The notes under the pieces were generated by a model, which ran no database searches, had not been told where the DNA came from, and worked only from the letters and a program-made list of their open reading frames with translations. From Bin107 sp965221655 (GTDB lineage Bacteria > UBA8248), in assembly GCA_965221655.1 (NCBI GenBank), contig OZ244906.1, positions 2,666,001-2,730,000 on the forward strand: a stretch of 64,000 bases of DNA. The letters are read 5' to 3'. Below, in pieces: positions 16,321 through 24,968 of the stretch (positions are counted from its first letter, which is position 1; each line of letters starts with the position of its first letter). The position numbers were made by a program, and so were the translations under genes.

Positions 16321-17532
16321 TTATGCTTCGGGGGTGTGCGAGTGCGCGGAAATGACGGCTCCCGAGTCGATCAGGAAACGGATGCGCTCCTCCGAATACA
16401 GGAGGACGTTGCGCAGGATATCCTCGGTGTCGCCTCCTAGGAGGGGTGCGGGGGCGGGATCGGGGTTTCCGTTTTCCGTGCGGTTCAGAATGGGGTTGCC
16501 CACGATTTTGACTTTCCCGGCGCCGGGGTAGTCGTATTCCCGAATCAGGCGCCTCGCCTCGACCTGCTCGTTGTCCAGGGCGCGGTCCAGCGGATTCACG
16601 GGGGCGGAGGGCACGCCCGCCTTCTCGAAGAGAGCGAGCCATTCCTCACCGGGGCGCTTCATGAGAATTTCTTCCATGATGGGGAGAAGAGCCTCCCTGT
16701 TGCGCGAGCGTAGGTCGTTCGTGCAAAAGCGCGGGTCGCCGGCCAACTCGCCCATTCCCATAACCTCGCACATTTTCTTCCAAAATCGCTCCTCGCGCGG
16801 CGAGAGCACGATGTAGATCGTCGCCGTCGGGAACGCTTGGTAGGGCACCATGTACTCATGAGCGCTGCCGGGTGGCTCGGGTACGTCGCCGTTGTTGAGA
16901 TACATGGTGGAGATGTAGCCGAGCATGGCGAGCTGGACGTCGAACATGGGCACTTCAAGGTGTGCGCCGCCCCTTCCTTTCGCTTGGGCAAGCAGGCCCG
17001 CCATGCAGGCGATGGCCGTATACAAGGCGGTGGAGATGTCCGCCGTGGGGGAGCCGTTTCTGGCGGGTGGGCGATTCGGTTCGCCCGTGATGGACATGTG
17101 GCCGCTGATGGCTTGTTCGACCAGATCGAAGGCAGGCTTGTCGCGCCAGGGGCCTTGCTCCCCGTAACCGCTCGAGTCCACGAACACGATGTCGGGATTT
17201 TTCTCGCGCATCGCGTCGAAGCCCAGACCCAGCCGATCCATCGTGCCCGGGCGGAAGTTCACCATCACGGCGTCGGATTTTTCCACCAGAGCGAGAAACA
17301 CCTCCTTGCCCTCGGGTTTTTTCAGGTCTATGGAGATGCCCTTCTTGCCCCGGTTGAAGGTGAGGAAGATGCTCGACACGGGGCCGATGCCCGCGATGGC
17401 GGGGTTGCGGCCGATGTCGCCCTGGGGGGATTCGATTTTGATGACTTCCGCGCCCATGTCGGAGAGAATCATGCCGCCGATAGTTCCGGCGATGACCTGC
17501 CCGAGATCGAGAATCCGGTAGCCTTCCAGCAT
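16321..17532 (-). CDS. CaiB/BaiF family CoA-transferase
   Basis: 403-residue class III CoA-transferase that moves CoA between carboxylic acids through an aspartyl-CoA intermediate. Hallmarks: GYRILDLGQVIAGTIGGMILSDMGAEVIKIE at the N-terminus, NFNRGKKGISIDLKKPEG-like block near 70, and VDSSGYGEQGPWRDKPAFDLVEQAISG with the candidate nucleophile Asp near 140. It is the last gene of a minus-strand operon with two MaoC proteins, an acyl-CoA dehydrogenase and a 2-hydroxyacid dehydrogenase, so it probably activates the acid that the others process. The acid itself is not identifiable. Confidence 0.92.
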   Translation of the reverse strand: MLEGYRILDLGQVIAGTIGGMILSDMGAEVIKIESPQGDIGRNPAIAGIGPVSSIFLTFNRGKKGISIDLKKPEGKEVFLALVEKSDAVMVNFRPGTMDRLGLGFDAMREKNPDIVFVDSSGYGEQGPWRDKPAFDLVEQAISGHMSITGEPNRPPARNGSPTADISTALYTAIACMAGLLAQAKGRGGAHLEVPMFDVQLAMLGYISTMYLNNGDVPEPPGSAHEYMVPYQAFPTATIYIVLSPREERFWKKMCEVMGMGELAGDPRFCTNDLRSRNREALLPIMEEILMKRPGEEWLALFEKAGVPSAPVNPLDRALDNEQVEARRLIREYDYPGAGKVKIVGNPILNRTENGNPDPAPAPLLGGDTEDILRNVLLYSEERIRFLIDSGAVISAHSHTPEA

Positions 17533-17550
17533 TTTCGAAAAACCCCGAGG

Positions 17551-17982
17551 CTAGCCCCGCGGGGCGGCGATCGCCGTGGCTTTGATGAGGACGTCGCCGC
17601 GCTGGTTGGTGGCGGTCGCCTCGACTTCCACCAGACGTTTGCCGGCCTCCTCGTATCGGCGCGCAACCCTGGCCTTGCAAACCACCATGTCGCCGGGCCA
17701 CGCCAGGGCGCTGAAGCGGAGCTTGAGGTTGTGGAACGAATCCGGGCCGAGCCATTCACCCAGCAGACGGGCGAGGTATCCGCCCTGGAGCATCCCGTGG
17801 GCGAAGGGTTTGTCGAACCCCGCACGGATGGCGTAAATCTCGTCGTGGTGGTTGGGGTTGAAGTCCCCGCTCGCGCCCGCGTAGCGCACCAGGTCCGTTC
17901 GGGTGATGGGGCCGACCGTCGACTCGCGCTCGGCGCCCTCGTCGAGTTGTTCCCATTTCGCGTATTCGATTCTCGTCGTCAT
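17551..17982 (-). CDS. MaoC-like hydratase, HadB-like subunit
   Basis: 143-residue single hot-dog protein with the hydratase-2 motif: YAGASGDFNPNHHDEIYAIRAGFDKPFAHGML near 35-65, giving the catalytic Asp and His. Catalyses R-specific hydration/dehydration of enoyl-CoA or enoyl-ACP in this family. The gene upstream by 12 bp encodes the matching N-terminal hot-dog partner, so the two probably form a HadAB-like heterodimer, with this protein supplying the catalytic dyad. Confidence 0.87.
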   Translation of the reverse strand: MTTRIEYAKWEQLDEGAERESTVGPITRTDLVRYAGASGDFNPNHHDEIYAIRAGFDKPFAHGMLQGGYLARLLGEWLGPDSFHNLKLRFSALAWPGDMVVCKARVARRYEEAGKRLVEVEATATNQRGDVLIKATAIAAPRG

Positions 17983-17994
17983 GTACGGGCTCCG

Positions 17995-18462
17995 TCAGGC
18001 CTCTTTGGGAGGGGACGCCGTTTCGATGAGGGTGCGCCGCGCTACCTGAACGAGCTCTCCGTTTTCGTCCACGAACCTGGTTTCGATGACGACGAAGGTC
18101 ATCATTCCGCCGCGGCGGCCTTCTTTCTCGCGCGTAGAGACGATAGCGTTTTTGCCTCTCAGGTTCATGCCCGCGACGAGGGGCTTGTGGTATTCGAATT
18201 CCTGCTCCCCGTGCAGGCGGCGCTTGGGGTCGTAGCCCAAGTGCGGCATGGGGTCGTTCTCTGGATTTTCGTGCCAGAACTGGCGCACGAAGGTGGGCGG
18301 AGCGAGCAGGTCCTCGAAGCCCGCTGCCCTGGCGGCATCGGGGTCCGTGTGCACGGGGTCGGTCAGACCCAGAGCAAGGGCGTATTCGCGTATCTTTCCG
18401 CGCTCGACCCGAAACTCGAACTCGGGAAAGGTTCTTTCCAGCACGGCGGGGTCGAGCGGCAT
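17995..18462 (-). CDS. MaoC N-terminal/FAS1-like dehydratase-domain protein, HadA-like subunit
   Basis: 155 residues. The start LERTFPEFEFRVERGKIREYALALGLTDPVHTD followed by LLAPPTFVRQFWHENP matches the non-catalytic hot-dog half found as HadA/HadC in mycobacteria or fused to MaoC in other hydratases. It normally binds the acyl chain and dimerises with the catalytic half, encoded just downstream. The ATG at 18462 is preferred (AGGAAA 9 nt upstream, family-like length); an upstream in-frame ATG at 18537 adds a charged 25-residue tail. Confidence 0.82.
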   Translation of the reverse strand: MPLDPAVLERTFPEFEFRVERGKIREYALALGLTDPVHTDPDAARAAGFEDLLAPPTFVRQFWHENPENDPMPHLGYDPKRRLHGEQEFEYHKPLVAGMNLRGKNAIVSTREKEGRRGGMMTFVVIETRFVDENGELVQVARRTLIETASPPKEA

Positions 18463-18549
18463 TGCGTCGGTTTCCTCATCAGGTATCGTGTGGTGCTCGG
18501 TGGTTCTCAGTTTCGGCTTTTTCGGTGCGCGCATCAAGTGCGCGAGGTG

Positions 18550-19692
18550 TCAAAGCCCCAAAGCCTTGGCAATGATGTTTCTCTGCACCTCGCTCGTGCC
18601 CGCGCCGATGGTGGCGAGCCGCGCGTCGCGATAGTGGCGCTCCATGGCGTATTCTCCGCTGTAGCCGTAGCCGCCCATGACCTGAACGCCCAGATCGGCC
18701 ACCCGCTTGTATGCTTCGCCCGCGTAGAGCTTGAGCGTGGCCGCCTCGATGCGTCCGGCTTTTCCCTGCGAGACGAGCCACGCGAATCGGTAGACCTGAA
18801 GCCTCGCCGTATCGACGAGGACATGCATTTCGGTGAGCATGTGGCTCACGGCCTGAAACTTGCCGATGGGGCGACCAAACTGCGTTCTCTCCTTTGCATG
18901 GTTCAGGGCCAGTTCGAGCGCCGCCGCCGCGGCGCCCGTGCGCGCGGCGGAGAGGCACAAACGCTCGGTGGTGATGTAGGCCATCAGCCCTCCCCAGCCG
19001 TCTCCCACCTCTCCCAAGACGTCACTCATGCTCGCCTCCACCGCGTCGTAGTGCACCACGCAGGTGCCCATGGCCCGGTGGCCGAGCAAGTCGAGTTTCG
19101 ACCAGGTGATGCCCGCCGCGTCGACGGGAACGATGAAGTTTGTGATGCCCTCGTGTTTCTGGCCCGTGTTGTCCGTTCGCGCAGCGACGAGAATGTGCGT
19201 CGCCGTCGGCATTCCCGAGGTGAAGTTCTTGGTGCCCGTGAGGCGAAAGCAGTCTTCCTCGCGGTCCGCGCGGGTGATGATGGCCGCTGCGTCCGAGCCC
19301 GCGTCCGGTTCGGTGAGACTGAATGCGAAGTATTTCTCCCCCCGGATGGTGGCGGGGATGAACTCTTGTCTTTGCTTCTTCGTTCCGCTCGCCAGCAGGG
19401 CGTCCACACCGTAGCACACGTTTCTGAAAATCATGGTGGCGAGGTCGAGGTAGTGCATCCCCGCAGTCTCGAGGACCAGGGCCAAATCGAGCGCGTCGCC
19501 TCCCATGCCGCCGTATTCCTCGGGAGCGGACACGCCTATCCAGCCGTCCTTCGCCAGGGCCGTGTAAGCCTCCACCGGCGCTTCGCCCACCTTGTCGCAC
19601 TGCATCGCGTACGCGGGTGGACAAACCCGACTGAGGAGTTCGTGGAGGGTGCGGCGCATGAGTTCCTGGCGTTCGTCGAAGGCGAAATCCAA
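18550..19692 (-). CDS. Acyl-CoA dehydrogenase
   Basis: About 380-residue FAD enzyme for alpha,beta-desaturation of acyl-CoA. Complete motifs: APEEYGGMGGDALDLALVLE near 50, FAFSLTEPDAGSDAAAI near 120, GTKNFTSG near 152, TQFGRPIGKFQAVSHML near 270, and VMGGYGYSGEYAMERHYRDAR..GTSEVQRNII at the end. The start is a TTG at 19692 giving MDFAFDERQELMRR, a typical family beginning, with GAGG 9 nt upstream; the frame stays open to another TTG at 19767. The operon context suggests it makes the enoyl-CoA that the MaoC pair hydrates. Confidence 0.88.
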   Translation of the reverse strand: MDFAFDERQELMRRTLHELLSRVCPPAYAMQCDKVGEAPVEAYTALAKDGWIGVSAPEEYGGMGGDALDLALVLETAGMHYLDLATMIFRNVCYGVDALLASGTKKQRQEFIPATIRGEKYFAFSLTEPDAGSDAAAIITRADREEDCFRLTGTKNFTSGMPTATHILVAARTDNTGQKHEGITNFIVPVDAAGITWSKLDLLGHRAMGTCVVHYDAVEASMSDVLGEVGDGWGGLMAYITTERLCLSAARTGAAAAALELALNHAKERTQFGRPIGKFQAVSHMLTEMHVLVDTARLQVYRFAWLVSQGKAGRIEAATLKLYAGEAYKRVADLGVQVMGGYGYSGEYAMERHYRDARLATIGAGTSEVQRNIIAKALGL

Positions 19693-19797
19693 TCGGGCAA
19701 ACCTCAAGCGTAGGGTCGTTTCTCCTGTTCGGGGGGCGATTGAACACCTCCGTGCGCGAAAAATCAAGCAGACGGCGTAACAAGTGGCGCGCGCGTC

Positions 19798-20766
19798 TTA
19801 CGTCAGCACTTCGGGGTTGTGCACGTTGATGGGTATACCCTCGGCGAAGGCGTTGATTTGATCGAAGGCGATGGCGAAATACTTTTCGAACGTACCCCGC
19901 GTGACGTAGCCCAGGTGCGGCGTGCAGACGGCGTTTTTCATGCCGAGCAGTGGGTGGTCGGCCCCTCGAAGGGGTTCGCACTCGTAGACGTCCACGGCGG
20001 CGAACCCCGGCCTGCCCGCCCGGAGCGCCGCCTCGAGGGCGCCCTCTTCTATCAGCCCGGCGCGACTGGTGTTCACCAAAAGAGCGCTCGGCTTCATGCA
20101 GGCCAAATTCTCCGCCGTTACGATGCCCCGCGTCTCGGGTATCAGGCGGATGTGGAGGCTCACCACGTCGGCCTCGGCGAAGAGCGTCTGCTTGTCGGGC
20201 GTCATCGCGATGCCGTCGGCGCGCGCGCGTTCGGCGGAGCCTGCCCTCCCGTAGGTGATGACGTTCATGCCGAACGCCTTGCCCACGGCGGCCACCTGGC
20301 TGCCGATTTTGCCGTAGGCGTATACGCCGAGGGTTTTCCCGTAGAGGTCTTCTCCCAGGGTGGTTTGCCAGCCGCCGCCTGCCAGATTCTCGATCTCCTG
20401 AGGTATGGAGCGCATGGCACAGTGGATGAGGCCCCACGTGAGTTCGCACGTCGAGTGGGTCCCGGTGCCGCCTGCGGCCACGGCTACCTTGTGGCGGGTA
20501 CAAGCCTCCAAATCGACGTGCGAGGCGAAGCCCGCTCCGGTTTGGCTCACGATTTTCAGGTGAGGAAGCCTGGCGAGCAGCTCTTCGGTGATGTGGGTGC
20601 GCTCTCTGATGAGGACGATGGCCTCCGCCTCCTGAAACCGCTCGGCGAGTGCGTCTACGTCGTCGACTGTATCGTTGTGGATGGTGACGTCGTGGCCCGC
20701 CATTTTAGAGAAACACGCAAGGTGGCGGATGCAATCCTGGTAGTCATCGGAAATCACGACTTTCAT
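19798..20766 (-). CDS. D-2-hydroxyacid dehydrogenase family protein
   Basis: 322 residues of the NAD-dependent D-2-hydroxyacid dehydrogenase family (phosphoglycerate dehydrogenase-like). Catalytic positions: Arg in NTSRAGLI, Glu in VYECEPL, and His in CTPHLGYV. The dinucleotide loop reads YGKIGSQVA, a degenerate GxGxxG with tyrosine in place of the first glycine pair, as seen in some family members. First gene of the acyl-CoA operon. Substrate unknown; a second, divergent family member occurs at 31013-32023. Confidence 0.88.
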   Translation of the reverse strand: MKVVISDDYQDCIRHLACFSKMAGHDVTIHNDTVDDVDALAERFQEAEAIVLIRERTHITEELLARLPHLKIVSQTGAGFASHVDLEACTRHKVAVAAGGTGTHSTCELTWGLIHCAMRSIPQEIENLAGGGWQTTLGEDLYGKTLGVYAYGKIGSQVAAVGKAFGMNVITYGRAGSAERARADGIAMTPDKQTLFAEADVVSLHIRLIPETRGIVTAENLACMKPSALLVNTSRAGLIEEGALEAALRAGRPGFAAVDVYECEPLRGADHPLLGMKNAVCTPHLGYVTRGTFEKYFAIAFDQINAFAEGIPINVHNPEVLT

Positions 20767-20896
20767 GGGAGTGTCCTTTCCTGAGAGCGCATGGGTGCGC
20801 GGAGAGAAGCAGTTTTTTGTCTATCCTCGGCAGATGTATTATTATCTCGCCCCGAGGGAGTTTCCCCAAGCCGCGTCGGGATTTTCAGGAGAAGCG

Positions 20897-21994
20897 ATGG
20901 CAACGGCATCAGAAAGAAAGGTGCGTTTGACCCGGATGGTCAAGGCCGGCGGGTGAGGTTCGAAGCTGGGTCCGGAGGACCTGCGCGAGGCGTTGAGCCG
21001 GTTTGAGCCGTTTTCGGATCCGAATCTGCTCTATGGGACGAACCCCGGAGACGACACGGGCGTCTATCGGCTCAGAGAGGATTTGGCTATCGTCCAGACG
21101 GTGGATTTCTTTACGCCCATCGTGGACGACCCTTACGCCTACGGCCAGATAGCCGCGGCCAACGCACTGAGCGACTGCTTCACCATGGGAGCGCAGCCTA
21201 TTACGGGGTTGAACCTGGTCGGGTTTCCCTGCCACGTCGGCCTGGACGTGCTGGGGAGCGTCCTGGCGGGCGGTGCGGACAAGATGCGCGAGGCGGGCGG
21301 CGTCATCGTGGGTGGGCACAGCGTGGAAGACGTGGAGCCCAAATACGGCATCGCCGTAACGGGCACTGTGGACCCCAGAGAGATGGTGACGAACCAGGGG
21401 GCGAAACCTGGCGACAAACTCGTTTTGACGAAGAAGATAGGTACGGGCATCGTTACGAACGTGACGAAGCAGGTGCACCCCCTGGTGCGGGCCGCGCGTG
21501 GGGTTTTCGGCAAGAACGGAAAGCTCCGCGAGGGCGTGTTCGAAGAGGCGGTGGACTCGATGAGGACGCTCAACAAGGCGGCAAGCGAGTGCATGACGCG
21601 CGTGGGCGTGAACGCTTGTACGGACGTTACGGGCTTCGGCCTGCTGGGCCACCTGCACAACGTGATGGAGGCGAGCGGGGTGCGCGCGCGCGTTTTCTTC
21701 TCCCAAACCCCCCGGTTCGAGGATTTGCTCCCCCACGCCATCGCGGGCACGGCGGGAGGGGGCGAGCGCAACCGCTTGTGGACGAAGCCCTTCGTCGAGC
21801 CCGGAGGAGGCGTGGACGAAGAGATGGTCGCGGTTCTCAACGACGCGCAGACCTCCGGCGGGCTCGTCATCGCGGTGGCTGCGGAGAAGGCGGAGGCGCT
21901 TTTGGGCGAGTTGCACGCGGCGGGCGTCGCGTCCGCCGCTGTGTTCGGCGAGGTGGTCGAAGGCACGCCCGGCAGCGTGGAGATAGAGCCCTAA
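20897..21994 (+). CDS. selD: Selenide, water dikinase SelD, selenoprotein (Sec20)
   Basis: Makes selenophosphate, the selenium donor for selenocysteine, from selenide and ATP. 365 residues if the in-frame TGA at 20954-20956 is read as Sec. The frame starts at ATG 20897 with AGGAGA 4 nt upstream, reads MATASERKVRLTRMVKAGG, then TGA, then GSKLGPEDL, and runs without interruption to 21994. The TGA falls on the family's catalytic Cys/Sec (AGG-U-G-x-K) with the essential Lys at 23. Later motifs DDTGVYRL, QTVDFFTPIVDDPYAYGQIAAANALSD and TDVTGFGLLGHL are intact. Starting at an internal codon near 20993 would delete the active site. A TATTAT at 20837 may be the -10 box. msrA follows by 24 bp. Confidence 0.95.
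20957..20981 (+). promoter_or_regulatory. Predicted bacterial SECIS element (selD mRNA)
   Basis: GGTCC (20969-20973) pairs perfectly with GGACC (20977-20981) around loop GGA, 12 nt after the UGA codon. Stem length, distance and G-starting loop match those of the hairpin in the AhpD-like gene and the general bacterial SECIS pattern recognised by SelB. Confidence 0.78.
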
Positions 21995-22018
21995 ACCCTC
22001 AGCGAGGAGCGCTTGGTT

Positions 22019-22483
22019 ATGGAAAAGGCCATGTTCGGCGCAGGTTGTTTCTGGGGCGTGGAGGCTGCGTTTCGCAAGGTGGAAGGCGTAGCCTACACGG
22101 CGGTGGGATATGCGGGTGGTACGAAGGAGGAACCCACCTACCGGGAGGTATGCACGGGGCGCACGGGACACGCGGAAGTCGTCTACCTCGAGTTCGAGCC
22201 CGAGAAGGTCGCCTACCGGGAGTTGCTCGATTTGTTCTGGCGGATTCACGATCCGTGTACGTTGAACCGCCAAGGTCCCGACGTGGGTACCCAGTATCGC
22301 TCGGCAGTCTATTTTTTCTCGCCCGCCCAGGAGGCCGAGGCGCGGGCGTCGAAAGACGCCGAGGAAGCCTCGGGCCGACATTGGGGGCCTATAGTGACGG
22401 AAATTACGCAGGCTTCGCGATTCTGGATGGGCGAGGAATATCACCAACAATACTGCGAGAAAAACGGCATCGTCTGCCATTAG
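22019..22483 (+). CDS. msrA: Peptide methionine-S-sulfoxide reductase MsrA
   Basis: 154 residues. Reduces the S-form of methionine sulfoxide in proteins. The catalytic cysteine is in FGAGCFWGVEAAF (residue 10 from ATG 22019), and resolving cysteines are in the C-terminal QYCEKNGIVCH. The codon is TGT, so this is a Cys form although Sec forms of MsrA exist. Its position just after selD suggests co-transcription. GAGGAGC lies 9 nt before the ATG; an upstream TTG is also in frame. Confidence 0.96.
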   Translation: MEKAMFGAGCFWGVEAAFRKVEGVAYTAVGYAGGTKEEPTYREVCTGRTGHAEVVYLEFEPEKVAYRELLDLFWRIHDPCTLNRQGPDVGTQYRSAVYFFSPAQEAEARASKDAEEASGRHWGPIVTEITQASRFWMGEEYHQQYCEKNGIVCH

Positions 22484-22500
22484 TTCGTGGCGGGCGTACA

Positions 22501-22530
22501 GCCCCCCGGCGCACCCGCCGGAGGGCTTTG
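22501..22530 (+). terminator. Rho-independent terminator after msrA
   Basis: GCCCCCCGGCG (22501-22511) and CGCCGGAGGGC (22516-22526) pair with one mismatch around loop CACC, followed by TTTG and a T-rich tail. It ends the selD-msrA transcript between converging genes. Confidence 0.8.
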
Positions 22531-22534
22531 TTGC

Positions 22535-23377
22535 TTATTTTCCGTATTGCTCCACGACCCCGGCCAACTCGTCGAGTTTCGGCAAGACGACTTCGGCTTG
22601 CTCCGAGGGTAGAAAAAATATGCCCCTCCCCACGCCCCTGGCTTCGAGATGGCGCAGCTTCTCGACGTCGGGAGGTGCGAAGAACGTGGTGACGGGCATG
22701 GGGCCGCGCCCTGCTTTGGCCGCCAGTGCCTGGAGCTCGTCGATGCGGTGCGTCCAGTCCGCGTCGCCCCGGGGCAGGGGCATCCATTCGTCTCCGTAGC
22801 GCACGACGCGCTCAAGGGTTCTCGCTCCGTTTCCGCCCACGAAAATGGGTGGATGTGGTTTTTGTACCGGCTTGGGCCAGGACCAGATGCGATCGAAGTC
22901 CACGAACGCTCCGTGGTAGCTCGCTTCTTCTTGCGTCCAGATGGCTTTCATTGCCTCGATGCGCTCGCGCAGGACGATCCAGCGTTTCTCGAAGCGCGTT
23001 CCGTGGTTTTCCATCTCCTCGCGGTTCCAGCCGCCGCCCACCCCGAAGAGCACGCGCCCGTTCGAGAGGTGATCGAGCGAGGCCACCTCGTTGGCGAGGG
23101 TAATGGGGTCGCGCTCGATGACGAGGCATATCCCCGTACCCAGCAGGATTTTCTCTGTCGCCGCCGCGGCCGCCCCGAGAGCCACGAAAAGGTCGAGCGA
23201 GTGGGAATACTCCCTGGGGAGTTCCGCTCCGCCGGGCCAGGGGGTTTTTCTGCTCGCTGGAATGTGGGTGTGCTCCGGAAAGAATATGGATTCGAAACCC
23301 CTGTCCTCCGCCTCCTTGGCGACCCGGTGCGGACTGATGGAGTAATCGGTCGGGAAAATCGCAACGCCGAATTTCAT
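22535..23377 (-). CDS. LLM-class, probably F420-dependent, oxidoreductase
   Basis: 280-residue luciferase-like TIM barrel. Segments MKFGVAIFPTDYSISP, FESIFFPEHTHIPASR, ILLGTGICLVIERDPITLANEVASLDHLSNGRVLFGVGGGWNREEMENHG and PPIFVGGNGARTLERVV match the subfamily usually annotated as F420-dependent. Cofactor use is inferred from the family; no F420 biosynthesis gene is in the window, so FMN is possible. The ATG at 23377 is preceded by AGGAGA. Downstream of an M20 hydrolase gene on the same strand (46-bp gap), possibly one operon. Confidence 0.85.
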   Translation of the reverse strand: MKFGVAIFPTDYSISPHRVAKEAEDRGFESIFFPEHTHIPASRKTPWPGGAELPREYSHSLDLFVALGAAAAATEKILLGTGICLVIERDPITLANEVASLDHLSNGRVLFGVGGGWNREEMENHGTRFEKRWIVLRERIEAMKAIWTQEEASYHGAFVDFDRIWSWPKPVQKPHPPIFVGGNGARTLERVVRYGDEWMPLPRGDADWTHRIDELQALAAKAGRGPMPVTTFFAPPDVEKLRHLEARGVGRGIFFLPSEQAEVVLPKLDELAGVVEQYGK

Positions 23378-23423
23378 GTGGAATTCTCCTGGTTCATGAT
23401 GCCGCATGATTCGCGGATGGCTT

Positions 23424-24746
23424 CTACCGCACCCCCAGGGGGTTGGGTTTTTGGCCGTCGGGGATGATGGGGTCGTAGGTGAACCCCCTGGTTTTCTCCC
23501 GAAACTCCTCGCGCACCTCCGCGAGCAGGCTCTCGTCGCCGAGGAGTTCCAATGTGGTTGCCGCCATGGTTTTGGCGGCGGTCATCATGCCCTTCTCCCC
23601 GATTTCCATGCCGTATTGCTGCGTCGCCAGCCATGAGTGTCCGGGCGTCCCGGGAGCGTGGCAGGCGACCATGAGGTTGCCCAGGGGCGTAAGCCAACTC
23701 ACGTTGCCTCGCTCGTTGCTCGGGCGTATGTCCGCCGGGTCGAGGGGAGATATCGTCTCTGAGAGTGGTTCGTCGTAGCCCAGCTTTCGGGCAAACTCCT
23801 TCGCTTCTTCCGAATAGGTGTGCGCCCCCACGAATTCGAGGTTGCGCTGTACGCACCGGGCGAGGGCGTCATTCGGTAGGTTCTCGTACACGGCGGTGAG
23901 CAGGGTCTCCTCGACTCTCGTGCCCGAGGCCAACGCGCCCGCTTTCGCGCAGTTGCGCACGCGCTCGCTCAGTTCGTTTACGATGCGCCTTTTGGGTGCC
24001 CGCACGTAGTACCACACGCGCGCGTAGGAGGGCACGACGTTGGGGGCCACCCCCCCGTCCGTGATGACGTAGTGAATCTTGGCAGGTTCGATAATGTGCT
24101 CGCGCATCATGTTGACGCCGTAGTTCATGATTTCCACGCCGTCGAGCGCGCTTCTGCCGTTCCACGGGTCGCGCGCCGAATGTGCGGTTTCACCGTGGAA
24201 CTCGAAGACGATGGAGTCCATGGCGTTGGTACTGCCTCCCCGGGTGAAGTTCTTCTCGCCGGGGTGCCAGGTGACGGCGGCGTCGATTCCCTCGAACGCG
24301 CCGTCGCGCGCCATGTATACTTTGCCCTCCAGAGTTTCTTCCGCGGGACAGCCGAAACAGACCACCCGTCCCTTCGCCCCCGATTCGCGCAGTGCACGTG
24401 CCGCCGCAATCGCTGCATAGGCGCTCGCCGTGCCGAAGAGGTTGTGCCCACAGCCGTGGCCCTGTTTTTCATGCGAGTCCCCGCAGTGGGGGAGAGCGTC
24501 GTATTCCCCGAGAATGCCGATGGCGGGTCCTCCCTCCCCCCACGTCGCGATGAAGGCGGTGGGGAGGTCGCCCACGCCGCGCCGGACCTCAAAATCGTTT
24601 TGTTCCAGAACGTCTTCGAGCAGTTCTGCGGACTTGAACTCCTCGAGAGCGATTTCCGCGAAATTCCAGATTTCGCGCGCGATTTCGCGCGCCTCGCCCG
24701 TCTGGGAGTCGAGATAGTCGAGGGCGGCTCGTTTGAGATCGTCCAT
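23424..24746 (-). CDS. M20-family amidohydrolase (AbgB-like)
   Basis: 440-residue zinc-dependent aminoacylase/carboxypeptidase of the type that includes p-aminobenzoyl-glutamate hydrolase subunit AbgB. Metal-binding signature HEKQGHGCGHNLFGTA near 92, catalytic-acid region GCPAEETLEGK near 132, dimerisation domain with EFHGETAHSARDPWNGRSALDGVE near 180. Substrate not determined. The ATG at 24746 has GGAGAAG just upstream; an in-frame extension of 43 codons runs into the divergent spacer and lacks such a site. Confidence 0.9.
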   Translation of the reverse strand: MDDLKRAALDYLDSQTGEAREIAREIWNFAEIALEEFKSAELLEDVLEQNDFEVRRGVGDLPTAFIATWGEGGPAIGILGEYDALPHCGDSHEKQGHGCGHNLFGTASAYAAIAAARALRESGAKGRVVCFGCPAEETLEGKVYMARDGAFEGIDAAVTWHPGEKNFTRGGSTNAMDSIVFEFHGETAHSARDPWNGRSALDGVEIMNYGVNMMREHIIEPAKIHYVITDGGVAPNVVPSYARVWYYVRAPKRRIVNELSERVRNCAKAGALASGTRVEETLLTAVYENLPNDALARCVQRNLEFVGAHTYSEEAKEFARKLGYDEPLSETISPLDPADIRPSNERGNVSWLTPLGNLMVACHAPGTPGHSWLATQQYGMEIGEKGMMTAAKTMAATTLELLGDESLLAEVREEFREKTRGFTYDPIIPDGQKPNPLGVR

Positions 24747-24968
24747 GGCTTCTCCGTATGGTGGTGGGTTTGTGAGAAGAGTATAGCCGAGCCTCTGGGT
24801 TTCGTATATGTGCGGGTTTGATTGCGGGTCTCGGCGAAACGAAGATATGATGCTTCCATCTCGACGCGCATTCACGCAATCGGCGTTTTCCGCACGGAGG
24901 CGCAGGATGTTTCAGGGCTGTCTGGCATCTCACGGATGTATTTCTCGTTCTATGTATGGAGAGAAACC

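Noticed and set aside
16837..19713. Plus-strand open frame of 958 codons
   Set aside because: It is antisense to the CoA-transferase, MaoC and acyl-CoA dehydrogenase genes; its composition (many His, Val, Gly, Arg) is that of a high-GC shadow frame.
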